DNA of 18,100 nt from an uncultured Peptococcaceae bacterium (GTDB taxonomy: Bacteria > Bacillota > Peptococcia > Peptococcales > Peptococcaceae): positions 1 to 18,100 of the forward strand of contig CALJRU010000076.1 in the NCBI GenBank assembly GCA_937976375.1, in the 5' to 3' direction. The notes beneath the pieces were generated by a model. That model was not told the DNA's origin. It saw nothing but the letters and a program-made list of their open reading frames with translations, and made no database searches. Below are positions 12,654 through 18,100 of the stretch, one piece after another; positions within the stretch are counted from its first letter, which is position 1, and each line of letters begins with the position of its first letter. The position numbers were made by a program, and so were the translations under genes.

Positions 12654-13445
12654 ATGCTGTTAGCCTTTGATATAGGGAATACCAATGTGGTCATGGGGGT
12701 CTATGAAGATGACCGCCTGTTCGCCAGCTGGCGTTTTGCCACCGATGCGCGCCGCACAGCGGATGAGTATGCGGTGCTGTGCTCAAACTTTTTTGCCACC
12801 AAGGGGCTGGGGTTTGAGGCGATTGACCAGATTATTCTCTCGTCGGTTGTGCCGGACCTCACACGCACGTTGGTGCGTACCTGTGAAAATTATTTTCACA
12901 TTTCACCATTGCTTGTTGAGGCTGGCGTGAAAACGGGCCTCAAGATTCGTTACGAAAATCCAAAAGAATTGGGTGCCGACCGCATTGTTAACGCGGTCAG
13001 CGGCATTGAGCGCTATGGTGCGCCGCTGATTATTGTGGACTTTGGCACGGCGACCACGTTTTGTGCCATCAACGCCGACAAAGAATACCTCGGCGGGGCC
13101 ATCAATGCGGGCATTGGCGTTTCGATGGAAGCGCTGTTCAGCCACGCGGCAAAGCTGCCAAAGGTAGAGCTGGTGGCGCCGGACCATGTCATTGGCCGCA
13201 CCACGGTGGATGCGATGCAGGCTGGGCTGGTGCTCGGCTATGCCGATTTGGTCGATGGCATGATCGCGCGCATTGCCCGTGAGATGGGCAGCACGCCGGA
13301 AGAGGTTTTTGTGGTTGCCACCGGTGGTCACAGTGAAACCATCTGTGCGAACTGCCATTATGTGAACACCATCGACACCATGCTGACTTTGGAAGGGCTG
13401 CGTCTCATTGCGCAGCGCAACAAAGGAGGCCGTCGCCATGCTTGA
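12654..13445 (+). CDS. coaX: Type III pantothenate kinase
   Basis: This enzyme phosphorylates pantothenate, the first step of coenzyme A synthesis, in the cytoplasm. The type III (CoaX) identity is clear: the N-terminal phosphate-binding loop DIGNTN (6-11), the GADR motif (107-110), DFGTATTF (129-136) and GGAINAGIGVSMEALF (147-162), followed by GRTTVDAMQAG. All belong to the acetate and sugar kinase/Hsp70/actin fold of this family, and the 263-residue length is normal. ATG 12654 has AGGAGG 8 bases upstream. The gene follows the ECF S component by 22 bases and overlaps the next start by 8 bases (ATGCTTGA), so the three genes should be translated together. CoaX enzymes typically need a monovalent cation and are not inhibited by CoA, so control would have to be at expression or uptake. 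Confidence 0.96.
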   Translation: MLLAFDIGNTNVVMGVYEDDRLFASWRFATDARRTADEYAVLCSNFFATKGLGFEAIDQIILSSVVPDLTRTLVRTCENYFHISPLLVEAGVKTGLKIRYENPKELGADRIVNAVSGIERYGAPLIIVDFGTATTFCAINADKEYLGGAINAGIGVSMEALFSHAAKLPKVELVAPDHVIGRTTVDAMQAGLVLGYADLVDGMIARIAREMGSTPEEVFVVATGGHSETICANCHYVNTIDTMLTLEGLRLIAQRNKGGRRHA

Positions 13446-14352
13446 CGTTTGCCTGTTGGGCTGCGGCGGCATGATGCCACTGCCAAAGCGCTTTTTGACG
13501 GCGCTCTTGGTGCGTCATGAGGGCAGCTGTGTGCTCATCGACTGCGGCGAAGCCACGCAGGTGGCGCTGCATTTGTCGGGGTTCAGCGCTCGTCATATTG
13601 ACCACATCCTGTTCACCCATTACCACGGCGACCATGTTGGCGGGCTGCCGGGGTTGCTCATGACCATTGCCAACAACCATCGCACGGAGCCGCTGCATCT
13701 TTGGGGCGGCAAGGGGCTGGAGCGCATTGTGCGCGGGCTGACGGTGATCTGCGGACCGCTGCCTTTTGAGCTGGTGCTGCACGAGCTGCCGTTTAAGGAA
13801 GTGTCGCATTTTAAAACCGGCGATCTGGAATGGACGACACAGCCTGTGAAACACCGGGTGCCTTGCCTGGCGTACAGCTGCTATCTGCCGCGCAGCGGAC
13901 GTTTCGATGTGGAACGTGCCAAGGCAGCGGGGATTCCGGTGCAGCTGTGGTCGCACTTGCAGAATGGCGAGAGCGTGACCCACGATGGCCAGACGTTTCA
14001 GCCGGAAGATGTGCTGGGGCCTGCGCGCCGGGGGCTGCGCCTGAGTTACGCCACCGACTGCCGACCAGCGCCAGCGCTGGCAGAGTTGGTGCGTGAGAGC
14101 GATCTTTTTGTGGCAGAGGGCCTTTATGGCGACTGCGACAAACAGCAGGATGCTGCCAGCAAGGGCCACATGGTCTTTTGTGAAGCGGCACAGCTGGCTG
14201 CGGATGCCGATGTGAAGGAACTGTGGTTCACTCATTACAGCCCAGCCATGCTCAATCCGAAAGATTACCTCGCCAAGGCGCGGGAGATTTTCCCAAACTG
14301 TCACAGCGGGCACAACCTTAAAACGACCACGCTGCGTTTCGAAGAAAAATAA
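13438..14352 (+). CDS. rnz: Ribonuclease Z (tRNA 3' endonuclease)
   Basis: A metallo-beta-lactamase-fold endonuclease that removes 3' trailers from pre-tRNAs lacking CCA. The zinc-binding motif is THYHGDH (60-66: H61, H63, D65, H66). Further ligands fit H139 in VKHRVPCLAY, D207 in YATDCRP and H266 in FTHYSP. The family motif IDCGEATQ (34-41) and the late SKGHMVFCEAAQLA (helix with H244) are present. Length 304 residues matches the short bacterial form. ATG 13438 has AGGAGG 8 bases upstream and overlaps the coaX stop; the longer frame from 13408 would lie inside coaX. The function fits the tRNA-Gln in this window, which has no encoded CCA. No convincing terminator follows before the next promoter. 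Confidence 0.93.
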   Translation: MLDVCLLGCGGMMPLPKRFLTALLVRHEGSCVLIDCGEATQVALHLSGFSARHIDHILFTHYHGDHVGGLPGLLMTIANNHRTEPLHLWGGKGLERIVRGLTVICGPLPFELVLHELPFKEVSHFKTGDLEWTTQPVKHRVPCLAYSCYLPRSGRFDVERAKAAGIPVQLWSHLQNGESVTHDGQTFQPEDVLGPARRGLRLSYATDCRPAPALAELVRESDLFVAEGLYGDCDKQQDAASKGHMVFCEAAQLAADADVKELWFTHYSPAMLNPKDYLAKAREIFPNCHSGHNLKTTTLRFEEK

Positions 14353-14386
14353 GCGCACGCCGCAGTCTGCTATAAGGAAATCGTTA

Positions 14387-14416
14387 TTGACAAGCGGCGC
14401 AGGCGAATGCTATACT
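14387..14416 (+). promoter_or_regulatory. Strong promoter of the riboswitch-terC operon
   Basis: Consensus TTGACA (14387-14392), 18 bases, TATACT (14411-14416) with a TGC extension. Transcription should start near 14423, just before the aptamer. Confidence 0.85.
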
Positions 14417-14431
14417 TCTATCATCCTCATA

Positions 14432-14538
14432 GCAAAGGGGAGTAGCACTGGCCTTCCAGCCAGAGGCAGAATCGTCATCGCGTGACTCATCACCGGTTCT
14501 GTCATAAAAGGATTAACCTTTGATTGCAAGACCTTTGC
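14432..14538 (+). promoter_or_regulatory. yybP-ykoY Mn2+ riboswitch aptamer
   Basis: The conserved elements of the manganese riboswitch occur in order: GGGGAGTAGC (14437-14446), CGTCATCGCG (14473-14482), CACCGG (14491-14496) and GCAAGACC (14526-14533). The closing helix GCAAAGG (14432-14438) with CCTTTGC (14532-14538) is a perfect 7 bp. The 3' strand of that helix is also the left arm of the terminator that follows, so Mn2+ binding should stabilise the aptamer, prevent the terminator and switch expression on. This matches the known behaviour of the class upstream of ykoY-type genes. Confidence 0.93.
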
Positions 14539-14577
14539 CTTCCTTGTTGTCGTACAAGAAAGGCAAAGGCCTTTTTT
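14531..14577 (+). terminator. Riboswitch expression-platform terminator
   Basis: ACCTTTGCCTTCCTTGT (14531-14547) pairs with the segment ending CAAAGG (14554-14569) with one mismatch, followed by six Ts. It is mutually exclusive with the aptamer's closing helix. Confidence 0.9.
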
Positions 14578-14610
14578 GTGCAAAAATCAAAGCAGAAAAG
14601 GAGAATACAC

Positions 14611-15465
14611 ATGGAACTTACACTGTTTGGCGCCCTTGGCGCGCTGGATGCCGGTTTGGTGATCCAATATCTCTTTGTCCTTTTGATGCTGGTTGCCATG
14701 GAAGGGCTGCTCTCTGCCGACAATGCCCTCGTATTGGCGGTCATGGTGCGGCCATTGGCGCCAAACCTGCGTCAGAAAGCCTTGTTTTACGGCCTTGTCG
14801 GGGCAGTGGTGCTGCGGTTGGTGGCGCTGTTCTTCGTGTCCTATCTGGTGAACATCTGGCAGGCACAGGCCATCGGTGCGGCGTACCTCATCTATGTCGG
14901 GATTCACAATATTTACAAATACAATAAGAGCAAAAAAGAAGGCCACGAAAGTTCGAAAGACAAACTGCCGGAAGATGAAGAACGCAACTACATGGTCAGC
15001 AAGAAAGATTTCTGGAAGACGGTTGCCAAGGTGGAAATCACCGACATCGCCTTTGCGGTGGATTCGATCCTCGCTGCCGTGGCGCTGGCGATTTCTCTGC
15101 CGGCGACGGGCTTGGGCCACATCGGCGGCATGGACAGCGGCCAGTTCCTTGTGGTGCTGCTCGGCGGGCTCTGCGGCGTGGTGCTGATGCGTTTTGCAGC
15201 CACGGTTTTCGTGAAGCTGCTGGACAAGCGCCCATCGCTGGAAGTGGCAGCGTTTCTCTTGGTGACCTGGGTTGGGATTAAGCTCGTCATTGTGACGCTT
15301 GCCCACGATGGTCTTGGCATTCTGCCGCATGATTTCCCAGAAAGCACCCTCTGGCATGTCATTTTCTATGGCGTGATGATTCTCATTGCACTCTGGGGCT
15401 GGTTTTCTTCCAAGCCAAAAGAAGCTGCTATAGACGATGCCGGTCATGCCGACAACGACAAATAA
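14611..15465 (+). CDS. TerC family membrane protein 1, probable Mn2+ exporter (YkoY/MeeY-like)
   Basis: A 284-residue multi-pass membrane protein of the TerC family. The family's acidic motifs in membrane helices are intact: AMEGLLSADNALV (E31, D37) and KVEITDIAFAVDSILAA (E142, D145, D151), likely the metal path. A charged loop of about 105-135 (KSKKEGHESSKDKLPEDEE) separates the two halves. TerC proteins YceF and YkoY in Bacillus export Mn2+, including for loading secreted metalloenzymes. Control by a Mn2+ riboswitch supports that role here. The ATG start has AAAAGGAG 7 bases upstream; an extension in the same frame to 14524 runs through the terminator and is rejected. A closely related second copy follows 139 bases downstream. 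Confidence 0.93.
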   Translation: MELTLFGALGALDAGLVIQYLFVLLMLVAMEGLLSADNALVLAVMVRPLAPNLRQKALFYGLVGAVVLRLVALFFVSYLVNIWQAQAIGAAYLIYVGIHNIYKYNKSKKEGHESSKDKLPEDEERNYMVSKKDFWKTVAKVEITDIAFAVDSILAAVALAISLPATGLGHIGGMDSGQFLVVLLGGLCGVVLMRFAATVFVKLLDKRPSLEVAAFLLVTWVGIKLVIVTLAHDGLGILPHDFPESTLWHVIFYGVMILIALWGWFSSKPKEAAIDDAGHADNDK

Positions 15466-15478
15466 AATATTCCGCGTG

Positions 15479-15519
15479 CCTTGCCAGGTGTCTCTCGCTG
15501 TGGGAGACGCCGGGCAAGG
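15479..15519 (+). other. Long hairpin between the two terC genes
   Basis: CCTTGCC and GGTGTCTC on the left pair with GAGACGCC and GGCAAGG on the right (15 bp with one G-U pair, 15479-15519), with a short loop and no following T-run. A second hairpin GCTGGC/GCCAGC (15522-15527 with 15541-15546) follows. It is more likely an mRNA-stabilising or processing element than a terminator. Confidence 0.6.
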
Positions 15520-15604
15520 CCGCTGGCGTTTATGATTGGTGCCAGCAGGCGGTGCATCATAGATTGTTGCTTGAAAACATTGTATCAAGAAAGGGAGTCG
15601 TATC

Positions 15605-16429
15605 ATGGAAGGATTGCTGTTTGGCGCCTTGGATGGCGGACTGATGATCCAGTATATTTTTATTTTCTTTGTTCTTGTGGCCATGGAAGGGCTGCTGTCG
15701 GCAGACAATGCCCTTGTGCTGGCGGTGATGGTGCGCCCGTTGGCGCCAAATATGCGCCAGAAAGCGCTGTTTTATGGGTTGATCGGGGCTGTGATTCTGC
15801 GTTTCACGGCGCTCTTTTTCGTTTCCTTCCTGGCGAATGTGTGGCAGGCGCAGGCGCTGGGTGCGGCGTATCTGATTTATGTGGGGCTGCACAATCTCTA
15901 TGAATACAATAAGAAGCAAAAAGACGGCGATGACGTTATGGAAAACATGCCGAAGGGCGAACCGCAGACCTACCTGCATAGCAGAAAAGATTTCTGGAAA
16001 ACGGTCGTTAAGGTTGAATTTACCGACATTGCTTTTGCGGTGGACTCGATTCTGGCAGCAGTGGCCATCGCCATTTCTCTGCCGCCAACTGGCTGGGGCC
16101 ACATCGGCGGCATGGACGCTGGCGAATTCATCCTCGTGCTTTGCGGCGGCCTCTGCGGCGTGGTGCTGATGCGTTTTGCAGCGACGATTTTTGTGAAGCT
16201 GCTCGATAAGCGCCCTAAACTCGAAAAAGCAGCCTTCATGCTGGTAACTTGGGTCGGGATCAAGCTCGTCATTGTGACATTGGCGCATGAGCGCATTGCG
16301 GTGCTGCCAGCAGATTTTCCGGAAAGCACCCTCTGGCATGTCATCTTCTTTGGCGTGATGATTCTCATTGCGCTTTGGGGCTGGTTCTCTTCCGGTCCAC
16401 AGAATGCTGCCGATTCAAAGAAAAAATAA
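15605..16429 (+). CDS. TerC family membrane protein 2, paralogue of the preceding gene
   Basis: A 274-residue TerC family protein that is a clear tandem duplicate of the gene before it; long stretches match, for example GLLSADNALVLAVMVRPLAP and DFPESTLWHVIF. All acidic motif residues are kept: E28 and D34 in the first motif, E138, D141 and D147 in the second. The copies differ mainly in the charged loop (here KKQKDGDDVMENMPKGEPQ), the N-terminus and the C-terminal tail. This suggests specialisation, or two subunits, rather than decay. The start is supported by AAAGGGAG 7-8 bases upstream of ATG. No second riboswitch or promoter is visible between the copies, so this gene is probably under the same Mn2+ riboswitch. 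dusB follows after 21 bases. Confidence 0.92.
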   Translation: MEGLLFGALDGGLMIQYIFIFFVLVAMEGLLSADNALVLAVMVRPLAPNMRQKALFYGLIGAVILRFTALFFVSFLANVWQAQALGAAYLIYVGLHNLYEYNKKQKDGDDVMENMPKGEPQTYLHSRKDFWKTVVKVEFTDIAFAVDSILAAVAIAISLPPTGWGHIGGMDAGEFILVLCGGLCGVVLMRFAATIFVKLLDKRPKLEKAAFMLVTWVGIKLVIVTLAHERIAVLPADFPESTLWHVIFFGVMILIALWGWFSSGPQNAADSKKK

Positions 16430-16450
16430 TCCTTGGAAAGGAAGGCGTGC

Positions 16451-17407
16451 ATGTTCAATTTTAGTGAGAATCCTTTTGTGCTGGCGCCGATGGCAGGCGT
16501 GACCGACAAGGCCATGCGCCTGATCTGCCGCCGTTATGGTGTGGGGCTGGAAGTGACCGAGATGGTCAGTGCCAAGGCGCTGCATTACAATAACAAAAAA
16601 AGCTACGAACTTTTCGACCTCGTTGACGAAGAAGAACCTATTGCGGTGCAGCTTTTTGGCAGCGAGCCGGAGATCATGGCCGAAGGGGCGCGGCTGGCGG
16701 TGGCCCATGGTGCCAAGATGCTCGATGTGAACATGGGCTGCCCGGTGCCGAAGGTGGCCAATCACGGTGAAGGCTCGGGCCTTCTGCGCACGCCGGAAGT
16801 GGCTTTTGCGATCATTCGCGCCATGCGCGCGGCGGTGGATGTGCCGCTGTCGGCAAAGATTCGCATTGGCTGGGAGGAACGGGACCCGCACCTTGCCGAT
16901 TTTGCGCGCGGGCTGGAAGCGGCCGGCTGCGATTTTCTGGCGGTGCATGGACGCACCCGCAGCCAGTACTACAGCGGCGAGGCCGATTGGCAGGCTATTG
17001 CTGAGGTGGTGCGGGCGGTGGATATTCCGGTGCTTGCCAATGGCGACGTGGTGGATGCGCAGAGCGCTCGTGCCATTCTTGAAACCACTGGTGCCGCCGG
17101 TGTCATGGTGGGGCGCGGTGCGCTGGGGCGGCCTTGGCTTTTTGCGGAATTGCTCGCCGACTGGCAGGGGCAGCCGCTGCCGCCGGAACCAAGCCTGGCA
17201 GAGCGGGCACAGGTGATGCTGGATCACGCGGCGCTTGCCTGCCGCTACAAAGGCGAACGCATCGCCATGCAGGAAATGCGCAAGCAGATCGGCTGGTATG
17301 TCAAAGGCCTGCCGCATGCGGCGGCACTGCGCCGTGATGCCTGCCTGTTGAACACCTATGATGACCTTGAGGCGCTGCTGCGCCGCGAGGGCTTTTTGCC
17401 GGCCTAA
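16451..17407 (+). CDS. dusB: tRNA-dihydrouridine synthase (DusB-like)
   Basis: An FMN- and NADPH-dependent enzyme that reduces specific uridines of tRNA to dihydrouridine. Motifs in order: LAPMAGVTD (11-19), VQLFGSEPE, NMGCPVPKV (94-102, catalytic Cys97), SAKIRIGW (134-141, Lys136), AVHGRTRSQYYSG (164-176, His166), ANGDV, and the phosphate-binding GRGALGRPW. The C-terminal helical domain has EMRKQIGWYVKGLP, typical of DusB. The full length (318 residues) is normal. ATG 16451 has GGAAGG a few bases upstream; a frame extension to 16433 would overlap the terC spacer without a better site. It is the last gene of the apparent terC operon, so its expression may partly follow Mn2+. In Bacillus-type genomes dusB is often next to other housekeeping genes, so the link may be accidental. 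Confidence 0.95.
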   Translation: MFNFSENPFVLAPMAGVTDKAMRLICRRYGVGLEVTEMVSAKALHYNNKKSYELFDLVDEEEPIAVQLFGSEPEIMAEGARLAVAHGAKMLDVNMGCPVPKVANHGEGSGLLRTPEVAFAIIRAMRAAVDVPLSAKIRIGWEERDPHLADFARGLEAAGCDFLAVHGRTRSQYYSGEADWQAIAEVVRAVDIPVLANGDVVDAQSARAILETTGAAGVMVGRGALGRPWLFAELLADWQGQPLPPEPSLAERAQVMLDHAALACRYKGERIAMQEMRKQIGWYVKGLPHAAALRRDACLLNTYDDLEALLRREGFLPA

Positions 17408-17437
17408 CGCCCTAGGTGCATAAATGCTCTTGGCGTA

Positions 17438-17453
17438 GCAGTAATTTTACTGC
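17438..17453. promoter_or_regulatory. Palindrome upstream of the thioredoxin-like gene
   Basis: GCAGTAA-TT-TTACTGC, a perfect 7-bp inverted repeat without a T-run after it, so more like a binding site or weak hairpin than a terminator. No known box is recognised. Confidence 0.35.
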
Positions 17454-17465
17454 AAAGCTATAATG

Positions 17466-17480
17466 ATGATAAAATATCAT
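17466..17480. promoter_or_regulatory. AT-rich palindrome, possible Fur/PerR-type operator
   Basis: ATGAT-AAAAT-ATCAT, 35 bases upstream of the thioredoxin-like gene's -35 box. It loosely resembles Fur-family sites, but the match is weak. Confidence 0.25.
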
Positions 17481-17514
17481 GAAAAATGATGCGTATTTTT
17501 CAGGTGAGTATTCC

Positions 17515-17543
17515 TTGTCAACGCGAATGGATAATGTTAAGAT
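17515..17543 (+). promoter_or_regulatory. Promoter of the thioredoxin-like gene
   Basis: TTGTCA (17515-17520), 17 bases, TAAGAT (17538-17543) with a TGT extension. Confidence 0.75.
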
Positions 17544-17591
17544 AGTATCAGGGAGAATAGCGAGAAATGACTATAGGAGGTAGGCTGACCC

Positions 17592-17975
17592 ATGGAAATT
17601 CCAATGATCACCATTCAACAATACAATGACATCGTCGCCGATCAGGAAAAATGTTTTCTGATTTTTACAAAGCAGAAATGCTCTGTATGCGGCCGTCTGA
17701 TGCCAAATATGGAAAAGATCGCGGATGAATATTCCGATCATCCAGAAATGCACTTTTACAATATGGAAATTCACGATCCAGATGCACGCGCGCTCTTTAA
17801 GAGCTGGAACTTGGTTGGGGTGCCACAGACCTGCATCATCAACAACGGGGAATTCCAGGAAGCGCTCCCAGGCGCACTGGACCCAAGCATCTATCGTGAC
17901 GAAATCAACAAATTGCTCGGCATTCAGAAGAAAGGTTTTGGCGCAAAGCTGAAATCCCTGTTTGGCGGAAAGTAA
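17592..17975 (+). CDS. Thioredoxin family protein
   Basis: A 127-residue cytoplasmic protein with the thioredoxin fold: FLIFTKQKCSVCGRLMPNME carries the redox pair C30-S-V-C33, and VGVPQTCIINNG contains the cis-proline P78 typical of the fold. The active site CSVC differs from the classical CGPC, so it is a thioredoxin-like reductase or chaperone partner rather than a standard TrxA. The C-terminus has a basic, glycine-rich tail (KKGFGAKLKSLFGGK) that could form an amphipathic helix. The ATG lies 11 bases after AGGAGG, slightly far; the internal ATG four codons on would be further. It is a single-gene unit with a promoter and a terminator. No other redox genes are near. Confidence 0.88.
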   Translation: MEIPMITIQQYNDIVADQEKCFLIFTKQKCSVCGRLMPNMEKIADEYSDHPEMHFYNMEIHDPDARALFKSWNLVGVPQTCIINNGEFQEALPGALDPSIYRDEINKLLGIQKKGFGAKLKSLFGGK

Positions 17976-17988
17976 TCAAATCTGCGAT

Positions 17989-18017
17989 CTCGCTGGCTGT
18001 GGCTGGCGAGTTTTTTT
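17989..18017 (+). terminator. Terminator of the thioredoxin-like gene
   Basis: CTCGCTGGC pairs with GCTGGCGAG (9 bp including two G-U pairs), a TGTG loop, then seven Ts. The last 83 bases of the window show nothing I can name. Confidence 0.88.
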
Positions 18018-18100
18018 ATGCCCGAAAAAGCCGCCTGCGCGGACATTGATTAGCCCCCAGTCAAGTAGAGAGGGTAAATAACAAAAATCATTTTTCATCA

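Noticed and set aside
13405..14358. 317-codon minus-strand ORF
   Set aside because: Antisense shadow of RNase Z, whose zinc ligands and start are clear.
14524..14610. N-terminal extension of the first TerC protein
   Set aside because: It is the riboswitch terminator read as protein; the ATG at 14611 has AAAAGGAG in place.

Overview
This window looks like chromosome of a moderately GC-rich member of the Bacillota, probably a clostridial lineage; genus is not assignable. The reasons are strong AGGAGG-type ribosome binding sites, TGn-extended -10 promoters, intrinsic terminators after most genes, an SLH-anchored surface protein with InlB-type repeats, a type III pantothenate kinase, an ECF transporter S component and a yybP-ykoY (Mn2+) riboswitch.

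Layout. 1-2179: the 3' part of a large secreted protein made of InlB/Listeria-Bacteroides repeats, a linker and three C-terminal SLH domains, split by what looks like a one-base insertion near 1049-1051. 2184-3476 (minus): an AAA-type ATPase with DUF4143. 3477-4558: about 1.1 kb without a credible ORF. It holds a 32-bp tandem repeat and, on the minus strand, three tandem look-alike transcription units. Each has a TGn-extended -10 box, a 5' hairpin with a C/U-rich loop, a second C/U-rich hairpin and a Rho-independent terminator. I read these as a family of three paralogous anti-Shine-Dalgarno-type small RNAs; this is the most interesting item in the window. 4559-5668 (minus): an iron-type alcohol dehydrogenase homologue that seems to have lost most of its metal ligands.

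5904-9224: a secreted stalk-domain (copper amine oxidase N-terminal-like) protein, then on the minus strand a YigZ-family protein and a small acidic protein, then a plus-strand membrane acyltransferase and tRNA-Gln(CTG). 9331-11733: a GNAT acetyltransferase, then an AT-rich, frameshifted AlbA_2/HATPase regulator gene with 32-bp tandem repeats across its stop codon, probably an acquired island.

12071-14352: an ECF S component (probably pantothenate, PanT-like), coaX and RNase Z, tightly packed behind a structured leader with a terminator-like hairpin. 14387-17407: a strong promoter, a Mn2+ riboswitch with a clear terminator/antiterminator switch, two tandem TerC-family genes (probable Mn2+ exporters) and dusB, apparently one operon. 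17592-17975: a thioredoxin-like protein with its own promoter and terminator.

Functionally the right half is housekeeping: vitamin B5 uptake feeding CoA synthesis, tRNA maturation (RNase Z, dihydrouridine synthase, tRNA-Gln without encoded CCA) and metal homeostasis. The left half is accessory: surface protein, ATPase, sRNA array and a degenerate dehydrogenase.
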